Assembly (NCBI GenBank): GCA_007570785.1
Contig: ML664152.1
Location: 2,542,911 to 2,606,910 of the forward strand
Length of the DNA: 64,000 bases
Direction: 5' to 3'
Source of the DNA: Antilocapra americana
Lineage: Eukaryota; Chordata; Mammalia; Artiodactyla; Antilocapridae
Position numbers and translations under genes: made by a program. Shown piece by piece: positions 37,341 through 48,148 of this stretch. The notes below the pieces were generated by a model. It had not been told where the DNA came from and searched no databases. It saw only the letters and a list, made by a program, of their open reading frames with translations. Position 1 is the stretch's first letter, and every line of letters starts with the position of its first letter.

Positions 37341-38529
37341 CAATTTTAAATTTAAAAACCAAATATTCTTAAAGAGCTAAATACTGTGAATACACTTAAA
37401 AGTCACATTAAGCGCAGTCCCCTGGGGATGATCTGATTGAAAGTGGGAACAGAAGGGAGCAGAGACAGAAGGGAAGATGAGGTGAAGGGAGGAGAGAAAG
37501 CCCAGGAGGCTCTCTGGGCAATCCCCAGCATGGAGGGGTGACAGGGAGGATCTGTGGGGGCCTGCGTCCCTCATCCAGACCCCCCAGGCCAGAGCAGGTG
37601 GCGGGGGGTTAGCAGGGAGCCCTAGGAGGTGAGGCACCAGCACTCTGTCAACTGGCAAAAATCTGTTTTTAGACAAGAAATCCTCAGGTAAGTCACTTGC
37701 CTTTTCAATACAAGGTGACCAAGGCCCTTCCTACCTCTTGTGTGGACCAGCCAGCTGTCAGCTCCCTCCCAGACCAAGACTGGCTCCTGCATCATGTGTG
37801 CCATGCTTATTCCAAAGAGCTTTAAAAAAAACTCATACCCTTGAGTCTTACTGCATAAACCAAACTTCACTGGAAACTCTTCAGGAACACATCTTATAAA
37901 TCAAGCCCATCAGCTGAAGTTCAAATGGAAAAGGAAGTTTTTCACATCTAAATGATCAGTTCAGATTCACTCTAGAGTTGGGCTAACATACTAGTAACAT
38001 GAGTTCCCAAACTTACCCAGGTGCCCCAGGGTACCACAACAAACCCACAGAGGCCTAAAGGATGTCCCAAATCTACAAGGGGAACAGCAATACCAAGCCA
38101 TTCCAGGTCCCAGGAGGGTCAGTTTCAATTCTACATTGGCTGTATTTCTTTGAGTGACATCATTATTATCACAAAACAGGGTAGCTGCTGTGATGAAAGG
38201 CAAGTACCACCCAACCTCCACCCCAAGTAAAGCAAGCCACTGCTCCAATCTGATCCCCTAGTTAGAGAAACTGTGCAGTGCCCGACAGGTACAACCATCC
38301 CAATGGTATGCTACTGTGGTTATCTAAGAAAGAAATAAAAAATTTTCTTCCAATTTATGCGTATTTTTTTCAAATAACTTCTGTTAAGACATAATTCTTC
38401 ATAAAATTACTTGAATCTACTTAACAAATGGAATTACTAAATACTCTTGAGTTTAGAAGTGTCATGAAAAAATTACTGAAGACACTAAAGCCACCATGGA
38501 GAGAAAAACCTGAGGAATCTCTGCTGAGA

Positions 38530-38725
38530 AGCTAACATTTTTGCACATTCATCATTCTGCTGAGTGCTTTACACACACTCATTCAAGCCCCTACCAACTC
38601 TTTGTGACTGGCACCACCCCTGACCCTGGGTCACAGGTAAGGAAGTCATCACCCAGTAAGCCGTGCCTCCTTTTACCTGCGCACAGGTGGCAGCACCTTC
38701 TAAAGCCAGGGAACACAGGCAGTAA
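38530..38725 (-). repeat. MIR SINE, reverse orientation
   Basis: Reads ctgctgagtgctttacacac, then tgggtcacaggtaaggaagt, like the reverse MIR core. Diverged. Confidence 0.5.
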
Positions 38726-39203
38726 TGCCTCAGTCCCTACCTCCAACCATGGCCCAAGGAACTGAGGTCTCCTAAGGAGACACGTTCCCCCCTCTTCTCA
38801 ACTGTTGCTTCTCTGCTGACTTAAGAATGCACTGTGGCCTAAGACCTGCATTTATGTGCATCAGTTTAAAAAGAGGACATTTTAAGTTACCTTTCCAACA
38901 ATGAAACTGAAAGTGGTTAAATCACAAGCACCACCCTTACATGCCTGGCAGAAAATCATAACGTGCGAATTTAAAAACTTTTAACCCACAGGGAGAGAAA
39001 AACAAACTCCAGCCAGGTATAAAGTGTTAGAGATCTGCTCATTTCTTCTCTTTTTCCCCCACTATGAAAATTCATAATGTCAGATCCAGAACTCTAAATA
39101 TAGAGACTGAGAAAAATTAAAGCGGCAACATCCAGTGCAACTGGGTGAGAACAGATCATCGTTTGGATGGAACACTGCTATTTTTCAGATACTACACAAT
39201 CTC

Positions 39204-39537
39204 ATGTTGATGCTTTCAAATTGTAGGGCTGGAGAAGACTCTTGAGAGTCCCCTGGACCGCAAAGAGAACCAATCAGTCAACTCTAACAGAAATCAACCC
39301 TGAATATTCATTGGAAGGACTGATGCTGAAGCTCCAGTATTTTGGCCACCTTTTTCAAAGAGTGGACTCATTAGAAAAGAAGGGGGGCGGCAAGGGATAA
39401 GATGGTTAGATAGCATCACTGACTCAATGGATATGAATCTGAGCAAACTCCAGGAGATAGTGGAGGACAGAGGAGCCTGGCGTACCACAGTCCATGGAGT
39501 CATGGACACAACTGTTCAGTTAACAACTGAACAACAA
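39204..39537 (+). mobile_element. BovB LINE 3' end fragment
   Basis: From tgttgatgctttcaaattgt through gaaatcaaccctgaatattc to caactgaacaacaat. Contains a small internal loss relative to BovB (after ggactcattagaaaagaagg) and decayed coding sequence. Confidence 0.92.
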
Positions 39538-42444
39538 TTCTGGAGAGAATACCAACAAATCAGTGGAATTACCATAGCTTTGCCTGCTAAATGAGGCAAA
39601 GCTGGAAAGGAAATACTTCTCTCCTAATGTATCCTTAGACCAGAAACCCCAGCTTTATTCCAAAGCAGAGAACCGATCCCTGAAAGAAAAATATCGAAGC
39701 TCCAACTTAAATTTAGACTGAATGGATCTGCTGAACTGGTTTCAGTCTCACGGTGCATCTCTCATGGTTAGTAAATTACACTACAGGCGTTCTGCTCCGG
39801 CAGGAGATCCATCACCCAACGTCATCGCACCAGCAGCACCACTGAGGGCTCAGAGGGTACCCCAGGCATTTCAGACACATCTCCCAGCACGGAGACGTGG
39901 CTCCAACCCTGGAGTCAAAGCTGACCCTCTGCTAAGGTGATCACTCTGCACCAGAGGAAGTTGAGCAGTGGCTTCAGAAACTTTCAGTTATGAACTGAAA
40001 GTCATTAAAACTTCTAGCTAGCTTCAGAATATTATTAAAATAATTTAACAAGGTTTTCAAGTAATGATGTATCCTGTTTATCCCTAATCTCTGGGGACTT
40101 TCCCCTCTTCTCACAGTTGCAAATAAACAGTTCTTAAATTTATCTGAACCAGTAACATTCTACAGTCTTCTCAGAAAGGCTGATGCACAATTCATCCAAA
40201 GTAAAATGTTCTAAATTCTATGAAAAAAAAAAACCCTGAAAACAAGTTATCAACGCTGCTGTCATTTTACAATAAACAAACACAGACTTCCTAAGGGTTC
40301 AATGGCTGGAAAAAGTACTAAACAGACTTTTGAAAATTAAAATGCTGCTAAGGGGGCTATGTACACAACAGCCAAGCCTCCAGATGGACTTTCAAAGCAG
40401 TTTTTCCACTACCTTTATCTACACTGCTTAGACTAGGGGTTCCCATCAAACGTGTGCCGCAGAAGGAACAGAACAAAATGAAGAAAGTGTGGCGCAAAAC
40501 CAGGACAGCAACTGCTTACTGCGGCTCCAGTCCAGACACACCAAAATAGGATTTCAAGGGTGAACTATGAAGTCAGCTCTTCTAAGAGTTAAAATTTTTT
40601 TTAATTTAAAAAGGTCTTTTTTTATTTTTCAAGTTAACTTTCTCTGAAAGTTTACTGAAGCCGCTTTCTTCTCTGAGGCACCACTGAATGCATGGTTGTG
40701 CCTTTGAATACAGAGATACCATCAGTACAGACAACAGCTTTAAACACCAGGAAAATCTCCCCCAGTGTAGCGTTTACAATAAGTCTGTAGGAAAGGAAAC
40801 TTTCCCAGAGTTGTCTGTCATGTACATGAAATGAAACTAAACATGTCACACGTAATCTCAAAAGCCATGAGTCAAGGCTGAACCAACAGAGCTTTAGGAA
40901 CCTTCTCTTCAGGTATGTATTTACACAATGCCTACAGAAACACTGCTAGGAAAATGGAAGCTAAAGGGTATGAGATATAATGAAACGTCTGGATGCCTCC
41001 ACAAGTAATATTGATCCAGCACTCAGAGCATGGAGGGCACTTGAGGAGAAGTCTCCAGGATCTGGGACTGAACCTGAACACAAGCACCACCCAGGTTTGG
41101 CTCCTCTTCCCTAAGGATATGGAAAGCACCTGGGGATTAACTGTGGGGCCTCCAGATGACCACTGTATCCACATGCTCTCTCAGACTGAAGGTACAGTCC
41201 TGAGTAAGACTTTCAGTTGGTTAAGTGTCCTGGTGAAAAGAGAAAACTTGGCTGGATTATGCAAGTGTATAAATTCAGGTGTGACACAGTCCATTTTCCT
41301 AAGAAAGTTTATCAGCTAAACATAAAGCAACAAAGTTCGACTTTAAATATACAGTTTCTCAGGGATATGACAAGAGGAAACACACAAGGAGAGTATCCAT
41401 TAATCAGGAAAAAAAGTGAAAAAGAATGAGAGAGAGAAACTTTGATCTTCTACCTACAGAACTGTCTACTATGGCCTAAGTGCCTGCCCCCGGATGTTGC
41501 TATACAAAGAGTGCTTCCTTTCAAAGTGCGGAAGACCATCTGAAAAAATTAACTGACGACAAAAGCACTGTCAAAAGTCAAAACCCCTAATAGTCGGAAA
41601 TATCGCTCTGCAAGTCAGCAAAACGTCAGCCAACATTTCAACAGTTTCTATAAACTCAGTGCTTTTGAAAGTACTGAATTCTGAAGTCACGACTGTAAAT
41701 ATTAGAGAGAATTTTGTAACAGAAAAACGGTTCCTTTGTGGGTGCGTAAATGTGGCACCAAAAAAAAACAAACAAACAAACCAAAATACCGACAGCCAAA
41801 ACGTCGAGACACCAGTCTCCGTCCAGAGCGCGGAGAGCTCGCCGAACCTTTACACGCCATTTGTGAAATGGGTCTCTGCTCTGTGCCGGCGTCGCGGGCG
41901 GGGAAGAGTCCCGGCCCGCGCGGTCCCAGCCAGGCAGGGCCGGCTGTGCACGGCTCTGCCCGGCGCCCTGCGTCTCAGACCCACCACTCAACACGTTCCT
42001 GAAGCGCACACCCCGTCTCCTAGCACCACAGCCGCGCGCAAACTTAGTCCACGCTCGCAACCGAGCGCCGGGAGACACCGCCGCGGGGTCGGAAGGAACG
42101 GTGTGCCCAGAGGAGACCGTCTCCGCCGGAAGGACGAGCCGCGAGGGGCAAGCTGCCGTCCCTGCGGCCGGCCGGGGCCCCATGGGGCGCACCTCGATCC
42201 GGGCCGCCCGCGTCCCCGGCGCCACCCGCTGCAGCCGGACACCCGGGAGGGCGTCCCCGGGAGGTCGGAGGTCGCCGCCAGGGGAGCGAGGAGGTCGCCC
42301 GCGGAGAGTCCCGCCGCCGCCGCCGCCCCGGCCACACCTCTATTCCGGGAAGGGGCCGGGCCGGAGCGCGGGGGCCCGGAGCCGCCACCTGGGCCGCGCT
42401 CCGCGCCGCGGCCGCCGCCCCCTCCCGCGCCGCCGGGCACTCAC

Positions 42445-42511
42445 AGGTGACGATGGGCTTGTTCTCCATGGTGTAGATCACCGGCGGCAGCGGCTCCTCA
42501 GGGGCGTCCAT
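42445..42511 (-). CDS. TRAPPC10: TRAPPC10 coding exon 1 (residues 1-22 plus first base of codon 23)
   Basis: The start codon is at 42511-42509 and the exon reads MDAPEEPLPPVIYTMENKPI followed by VT, matching the TRAPPC10 N terminus. The donor is GTGAGT (plus-strand complement at 42439-42444), leaving a split codon T|GT for Cys23. An in-frame TGA at 42526-42524 shows that this ATG is the first in-frame start after a stop. The ATG has G at +4 but C at -3, a moderate initiation context. The exon lies inside a CpG island and continues upstream into the 5' UTR. Confidence 0.95.
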
Positions 42512-42523
42512 GGGCGTCCGGCG

Positions 42524-42550
42524 TCACCGGCCCGGCCCCTCGCGCCCCAT
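42524..42550 (-). other. Short upstream ORF in the TRAPPC10 5' leader
   Basis: On the minus strand an ATG at 42550-42548 opens an ORF of eight codons (MGREGPGR) closed by TGA at 42526-42524, 12 nt before the main start codon and in the same frame. Its start context (CTGCCCATGG) is nearly the same as that of the main ATG. It is in the mRNA only if transcription starts upstream of 42550, which the promoter motifs at 42690-42726 suggest. A regulatory role is inference. Confidence 0.6.
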
Positions 42551-42655
42551 GGGCAGCCCGAGGCCGCGCCGGGCCAGCCCGAGCCTGAGCGGAGCCGCAG
42601 CCGCCACAGCGACGCCCGCCCGGCAGCGCGAAGCAGCTCCGGAGCCGGCCGCCCT

Positions 42656-42675
42656 CCGCCGCCGCCGCCGCCGCC
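42656..42675 (-). repeat. GGC triplet run near the TRAPPC10 transcription start
   Basis: Twenty bases of pure CCG repeat on the plus strand, (GGC)n in the sense of the gene, about 145-165 nt upstream of the start codon, so it may fall in the 5' UTR. A shorter CCG run occurs at about 42311-42324 in intron 1. Such runs can vary in length and fold into stable structures. Confidence 0.8.
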
Positions 42676-42679
42676 CGCC

Positions 42680-42815
42680 GGCCGCATCCACTTCCGGTGC
42701 CGGCGCGCGGCGGGTACCGCTTCCGGGGCGCGCGCGTTAAAGGGGCGGGTTTTCCGCCGCGCGGGCGCAGCCCTCCTACTGAACGGTCGCTGGGGCTGCG
42801 CGAGGATTGGCGGAG
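42680..42815 (-). promoter_or_regulatory. TRAPPC10 core promoter elements (ETS sites, CCAAT box)
   Basis: Read on the minus strand there are two ETS-family cores: CCGGAAGT at 42690-42697 and CCGGAAG at 42720-42726. An inverted CCAAT box (plus strand ATTGG) is at 42806-42810. No TATA box is seen. This layout is typical of housekeeping CpG-island promoters with dispersed starts, and it lies 180-300 bp upstream of the start codon. A YY1-like GCCGCCATC on the plus strand at 42917-42925 lies further upstream. Confidence 0.6.
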
Positions 42816-44041
42816 CTCGGCTCCGCGCCTGGGGGCCTAGCACCCGTGAGCTGGCCGTGGGCAGCTGTGCGTCCCGCCTCCGCCTAGGCCCTACCGTAGA
42901 GGCTGGCCGGCCGCGAGCCGCCATCCCGAGCCGACGCCCTCGGGCAGACTGGGCTGGCTTGGAGAGGGCAGCCCACACTCGCCGCGGAGGGCCAGGAACA
43001 TCGCCCCCGCCCCGACGCCGAGGACGGAGCCGCGTGCGGACACGGAAACCACCCGGGGGTCACGAGGAGCAGCCAGTGGACTTGGCCATGTCAGTTTCTC
43101 ACCGGTGCCTGACTATCGCCCATAACCGAGCATTGTTATCTTTACCAAAGACCTGGTGCCTGGGGGGATCGGTTTAGACACCGGGTTAATTCCCACCACT
43201 GAGCGAATGGCAGTTACCGCCTGCAAAACTCTCGGTCTTGTGTTTCTTGTTATTCTGGTTTTATGAAGTAATATTGCTGCCGTGAAGTAGAACAAGATTA
43301 TATACCTTCTGGGTACAACCTGAACCCTCCAGCACTTCCTCAAGGTTCACCTGGGAGGTCGACCCCCACAAATCCTCTCTCTCTGGTTGGAAGCAACCAT
43401 CTCTGAATTTCCACAACTCTGGTTTCCTGTCTCCATGGCACTGAAAAGTTCTTGGTGTAGGGGTTGCCTTTTACTTTTGTCCCCAACCTGCTCCCCTCGC
43501 CATACCCACCAGGGCAGTCTGTGGTTTGTGCACCTTTGGGGAATGTACAAAATAAAACCTGCACGTACATTTCTTAAGAAAGGAAAGTAGGTTTGGAGTA
43601 ACTTATACAAAAGCAGCAAAAGTATGTGAAGCAGTTTGAGTGTGAACACAGTTGCTAAACGTGTGTGCGTAGTGCATGCTCTATGGCTGGGTGAGCAGGC
43701 AGAGGGCAGAATCCAGGACAGCTGGAGCCTGTGAGGCAGAGCACTGATCTCAGGATGGGGAATGAGAAGTCAGGATGGGGATCCCCTGTGCGTGCCCCAT
43801 GCCAGCTAGCCTCAGCACTTACTGGATGAGATTCCAAGAGAACCACCAAGAAGAGAGTGAGAAGAGGGTAGAAGTCCACAAACTTGTTGATAAATGTTGA
43901 CTTACAGATTGAGAAACTCAGAACAACTTCGGTAGGATACAGGCAAATAAAGTTGATAGGGACAGAAGGAAGGGACAAAATAGGTGATTAAGTAGTTAAT
44001 CTCACTAGTAGATTGTAAGTAAAAAGAATATGGTTGACCCC

Positions 44042-44716
44042 TGTAAGTTAATGATTATTCGAGAAAGCAGGTTTGCTTAACCACAAAACCAAGCAGGATT
44101 GCTTAACAACAAAATCTCCCAACAGAAACGCAAGACATGCCCCCAAACAACAAAACAATGGTGGCAGGAGACCCACATCCTATCCGGTGAACTTGAGTGA
44201 GTTAGCAGCCCCCAAAACACATTCTTTGGCCCCTAAGACCAGCTTTTTACACAATGCCCACAAAACAATGAAATAACAGTAGAAAATGGGGCCTGCACCC
44301 GGCCGAATGGTGTCGACAAGTCAGTGACCCCAAACCAAGCTCTGTGCACACAGAAAACAATCATTTATGAAAAGGTGACCTCAAAATGAAAGACCATTGT
44401 ACTGAGACTTGAAAATATTTTTCCAAAGTGCTATGACAGTCCTGGCCTGACCATTTTGGGAGGGACAGGTAAACGCCCCTGCCCTACCCAGGGAAGAACT
44501 GATGATGGAAACATGGCGCCTCCCAAGAAAGACAGAGAAGTTCTCGTCTCCTCCCCACTTTTCCTTTGATTAGAAAACTCTGTCCACTGAGTTCTCAGGG
44601 CTTGGCATTTCTTGTCCACCTGTTTGTAAGCCTCACGGTGTCCTAATAAATCACTTCTCATCTACTGCTTTTCTCTCACTGTATTTTTCTCTGCAGAGAC
44701 ATAAAGGAGCGCTTCA
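44042..44716 (+). repeat. Probable solo LTR of an endogenous retrovirus
   Basis: A 675-bp block opening with TG and ending in CA, with an AATAAA signal at 44645-44650 about 65 bp before its end, and no internal viral genes on either side. Near-matching hexamers flank it (gacccc at 44036-44041 and gagccc at 44717-44722), possible target duplication with one or two changes. The CCAAA- and CCCC-rich body resembles gammaretrovirus-like (ERV1) LTRs. Subfamily not recognised; boundaries tentative. Confidence 0.5.
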
Positions 44717-44744
44717 GAGCCCCACTGAAATGACACGAAGTGGT

Positions 44745-45065
44745 CTCAAAAATCATACCTAGGCACACTACAGTCAAACTGAGAAACACCTAAAGAAAAA
44801 CGTCTTGAAAGCATCCAGCCAAGAAAGACAAGATACTTTTAGGTGAAAAAATGACAAGAATTTCCACTGACTTTTCACCACACCAAAAAACCACTGTATA
44901 AACCTTTAAAGTGCTGAATTTTAAAAACTCAGCCAAAAACTATATGTCCAGCAAAAAAAACTAAAACAAGAGAACAGATGAAGCTATTTCCTGATAAAGT
45001 TGAGAGAATCTGTGGCCAGCAGGTAGAGACTACAAGAAATGCTTTAGGATATTATTTTGTGTGTT
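44745..45065 (+). repeat. Ancient L1/HAL1-type fragment
   Basis: Contains taggcacactacagtcaaac, acgtcttgaaagcatccagc and gactacaagaaatgctttag, the same element section as part of 13520-15060. No open frame. Confidence 0.6.
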
Positions 45066-45302
45066 GGCGGGGGTGGGGGGTGGAATTCCCACTTGAGGGT
45101 GAAAAAAAATAATATATTCAATAATACATTGGAAACTTGGATGTATGGGAAGGAGAGTATCGCCCTGGAAGTAATCAACAAATGGGCAAATATAAGTTAT
45201 GCTTTTTTTCTTCTTCCCATAGGTTCCTTAACAGACAACTGACTGTTTAAAGCATACTTAATAACTTTGTGTGATGGTTTTAAAGTGTATATAGAAGTAA
45301 AT

Positions 45303-45443
45303 GAGGGACTTCCCTCATGGTCCAGTGGCTAAAACTGCTCCCAGTGCAAGGGGCATGGGAGCTTCCTGGTCAGGAAGCTAGATCCCACATGCCACAACTA
45401 AGACCCAGCACAGCCAAATAAATAAATACTTTAAAAAAAAAAG
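45303..45443 (+). mobile_element. tRNA-Glu-derived SINE
   Basis: Starts gggacttccctcatggtcca, has a modified B-box region and ends in aataaataaatactttaaaa and an A tail. Confidence 0.9.
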
Positions 45444-45540
45444 AAGTAAATGATATGACAATACAAAGGAGGGAGTGGATAAAGGACATCACGTGTTTGT
45501 GAGTGTGTTACATTGTGAAGTGAGACATTTCAGGGGTGCA

Positions 45541-45825
45541 GTGATAAGTGGGAGATGAGAAATGTGTATATATGAAGGGTGTGTGTGTGTGTGTTGGGTG
45601 CAGTGATAAGTGGGAGATGAGAAATGTGTATATGAAGGGTGTGTGTGTGTGTGATAATTGGGAGATGAGAAATGTGTATATGAAGGGTGTGTGTGTGTGT
45701 GTGTGTGNNNNNNNNNNGATGAGAAATGTGTATATGAAGGGTGTGTGTGTGTGTGTGTGTGTGTATGATAATTAGGAGATGAAAAACGTGTATATGAAGG
45801 GTGTGTGTGTGTGTGTGTGTGTGTG
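45541..45825 (+). repeat. TG-rich minisatellite (VNTR), about 50-62 bp unit
   Basis: At least five copies of a unit made of gtgataatTGGGAGATGAGA, an aatgtgtatatgaaggg block and a (gt)n run of varying length. Copies start near 45541, 45603, 45651, about 45718 (partial) and 45765. An assembly gap interrupts it at 45708-45717, and the last copy's GT run leads directly into a Bov-tA SINE. Unit length differences come mostly from the (gt)n part. Confidence 0.92.
45708..45717. other. Assembly gap (10 Ns)
   Basis: Ten unresolved bases inside the (gt)n part of the VNTR. A short fixed-length run of Ns in a tandem repeat usually marks a collapsed or unspanned repeat, so the true array may be longer. 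Confidence 0.99.
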
Positions 45826-45928
45826 CGCCGTGTCGTGTCCGACTCTTTACCCCCCACCAGGCTCCTCTTGCCATGGGATTTCCCAGACAAGAATACTGGA
45901 GTGGGTTGCCATTTCCTTCTCCAGAGGA
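45826..45928 (-). mobile_element. Bov-tA SINE, truncated
   Basis: Reads cgtgtcgtgtccgactcttt, ccaccaggctcctcttgcca and tggagtgggttgccatttcc, then stops at tctccagagga. The tRNA-like head is missing. It abuts the VNTR at its tail side. Confidence 0.9.
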
Positions 45929-46018
45929 AGTAAAATGGAATAATACAAAATATTGTCCAATCCAAAAGGAGGCAGGAAAGGAACAACAGAAGAAGAAAAA
46001 TCAGAGGAGACCAACTCA

Positions 46019-46143
46019 GGGAGCTCCCTGATGGTCTAGTGGTTAGGACTCGGTGCTTCCACTGCTGAGGCCCACGGACAGTGCCTAGTCAGGGAACTGA
46101 GATTCTGCAACTCTTGCAGCACTACCAAAACTTTTAAAAAAAT
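46019..46143 (+). mobile_element. tRNA-Glu-derived SINE
   Basis: Starts ggagctccctgatggtctag and includes gtggttaggactcggtgctt and a short A-rich end (ttttaaaaaaatgag). Confidence 0.9.
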
Positions 46144-46990
46144 GAGAGATTCAACACAAACAGCCAATTATCACATGGAAAGATGCTGACATTCATTAGG
46201 TATCAGGGAAATGCAAATTAAAGTGACAACAACATATCACTTCACATCTACTCAAATAACAGACGTAAAAATAAAATGAATGATACCAAACGTAGACTCC
46301 AAGGCCAGGTCCCCATGTCTTAATCTATTCTAAGCAGACCTATTTTATTTTTCATGTGGGTATTTAGAAAATGCTTGAATTTAGCACACATTCTGATTTA
46401 GTGATCCCTTTTAATACTGGTGAAAATGATGTTATTCCTATTAAGTGATGTCCACTGAATGTTTTTGTTTTTTCCCTGGATTCTTTTCTCCTGAGATAGC
46501 ATTTGCTTTTTCAAAGGTTGCTGGAACTGGAGCCCAGTCTTTCCTGGTAGCCCATTACGAGGTCTCCAGGCTGCAGAGAGCCTGTTCAATTATGTATTGG
46601 GATACTGCAGATGCTTAGTCTAAAGGGAGGCCGCAGAGCGTGCTCTGTCCTGCCACTTGGACCTTCAGCACCCAGGGCCAGGCAGCTCACAGCAGGTTTA
46701 ACCCTGGTAGCTGAAAACTGGAAACCACCCAGGTGTCCTTTGATGGATGACTAGTCTAACAGTGTGTGGTTCATTGGCACTATGGAAGACTAAGCAGCAA
46801 GAAGACTAAAATGTTGATATTCACAACCACCTGGATGGATCTTGACAGAATTATGCTGAATGAAAGAACTCCAGTCCCCGAAGTTTATATATTATGTAAT
46901 TCCATTTCTGGAACACTCCTGAAATGACAAAATTATTGACATGGAGAACAGTTGAGTGACTGCTGAGGGTTGAGGAGAGGGTGGGGTAAG
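46144..46990 (+). repeat. Ancient L1 3' region, two pieces
   Basis: 46160-46260 contains catggaaagatgctgacatt and gggaaatgcaaattaaagtg, typical of the L1 ORF2 end. 46700-46930 contains ctggaaaccacccaggtgtc and ccacctggatggatcttgac, typical of the L1 3' UTR. The 46270-46690 stretch between them is not recognised. Confidence 0.65.
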
Positions 46991-47263
46991 GAGGGAGTGG
47001 ATGTGGCTACAGAAGGGCAGCAGGAGGGACCCTGTGGGCCCGCCATGCCCTGCGTCTGGACAGCACTGCTGTCAGCACCCTGCTGGGACGTTGTGCTAGA
47101 GTTTTACAAGACACTGCCACTGGCGGAAACTCGGTGAATTTTACCCAGTCCAAGCTTGCACTGCCTACCGCAGGACAAGCCAATAAATGGAGAGACCAGC
47201 AGAAAGCCAGCAGACCGAGGACAGGGTGGCCTAGTGTCCCAAAGAACCATCTTGCCCAGCTTT

Positions 47264-47449
47264 ATCTTTTTTTTTTTTTTTAATATTTACTTATTTATTT
47301 GACTGTGGCAGGTCTTAGTTGGGGCACTCGGGATCTTTGATTGTAGTTTCAGCATGTACGATCTAGTTTCCTGAGCAGGGATTGAACTTGGGGCCCCCTA
47401 CATTGCGAGCATGGAGTCCTAGCCACCGGACCACCAAGGAAGTCCCATT
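47264..47449 (-). mobile_element. tRNA-Glu-derived SINE
   Basis: Poly-T tail at 47266-47281, then tatttacttatttatttgac and, at the other end, the reversed tRNA-like head ggaccaccaaggaagtccca. Confidence 0.92.
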
Positions 47450-48148
47450 GCCCAGGTTTAGATGCTAGTTTCTTTCACAGAGCAAAATGGGGAGGTGGGG
47501 AAGAAAAGATTAAAAAAAAGGCCCTAAGTTGTCACAACTATTTCTTCCTTCCAGCCAGACTCCTAGAGGGGATGTGTTCATTTCTTCTTTCCTGCAGCCT
47601 TTTACAGGTGGTCCTGGTCAGGGTGTTTCCTGTGAGCTGAAAAAAGGGTACTTCAGTTTAACCTCAAGCATGGGAGGCAGGGCTTCTGGAGTTGGGCTAT
47701 TATGTGTACTTTAAGCTATAGGCAGCATCCCTCAAGTGACTAACTTGTAGCAAAAGCAATAGGACACACAGGTTAAAGTAAAAGAAAGAGATCCAGCACA
47801 GAGTCAGATTGGGTTTTCCCTATTTTCCCTGTTATGTAAAGGGTGTGTGGGACCTCTCTACAACAGTGTATGAATCTACATGATCTCAAAGTGGAATTTT
47901 AATAAACTCGCCTAACTCTGAAGCCATAGCACACAGAGAACTCACCAGTGAACAATACCATTTCGTGGCGCTCGGGTGCGTCTCACTGCACCTCCTTCCC
48001 TCACCTGATGTGCAGGAGCATTGTCGCATGCAGTGCTCTGAGGGGCAGGGTGGTCCTGACCTCAGGGCAAGTGTTCCCTTATACTTAATCCAGCCTTCTG
48101 TAAAAGGTAGCCTCAGGGGAGCGCGTGGTCCACAGAGGGAAATAGAAG

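Larger units (their letters stand above)
24184..42444. other. TRAPPC10 intron 1
   Basis: An 18-kb intron with no supported gene. It contains a MIR, four MaLR-like LTR pieces, two tRNA-Glu SINEs, two Bov-type insertions, two BovB copies, L1 and L2-like remains (all listed separately), and the intronic part of the CpG island. Stretches 24200-25150, 30800-32690, 37350-38520 and 39540-41800 show nothing I can name. Confidence 0.8.
1..42730 (-). other. TRAPPC10: TRAPPC10 gene, 5' portion (promoter, exons 1-7, introns 1-7)
   Basis: Seven minus-strand exons join in phase (67, 82, 136, 197, 196, 112 and 248 nt; total 1,038 nt, 346 codons) and encode a protein recognised as the N-terminal quarter of TRAPPC10, the mammalian counterpart of yeast Trs130. 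Family knowledge: it pairs with TRAPPC9 in TRAPP II, which tethers vesicles and activates Rab GTPases at the Golgi. Every intron is GT-AG. The first 346 residues fall in the conserved N-terminal part of the protein; the C-terminal adhesin-like region is encoded past the left edge. No frameshift or premature stop is seen, so the locus looks functional and not like a processed pseudogene. The gene name comes from recalled human protein similarity, not from a search. Confidence 0.96.
41800..43100. promoter_or_regulatory. CpG island spanning TRAPPC10 exon 1
   Basis: The stretch is strikingly GC-rich and full of CpG, while the sequence on both sides is AT-rich with few CpGs. It covers the promoter, exon 1 and about 600 bp of intron 1. 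Boundaries are by eye. Long open frames on both strands here (up to 358 codons) reflect the scarcity of stop codons in GC-rich DNA. Confidence 0.9.

Noticed and set aside
42101..43177. 358-codon plus-strand open frame across the CpG island
   Set aside because: Arginine, proline and glycine rich, overlaps TRAPPC10 exon 1 on the opposite strand, and has no domain. Open frames are expected in such GC-rich DNA.
45541..45825. Regular repeats that could look like a CRISPR array
   Set aside because: Units are contiguous with no unique spacers, and the genome is mammalian. It is a VNTR.
45489..45986. His/Thr-rich open frames across the VNTR
   Set aside because: They translate the GT run and the assembly gap (X residues), so they are artefacts of the tandem repeat.
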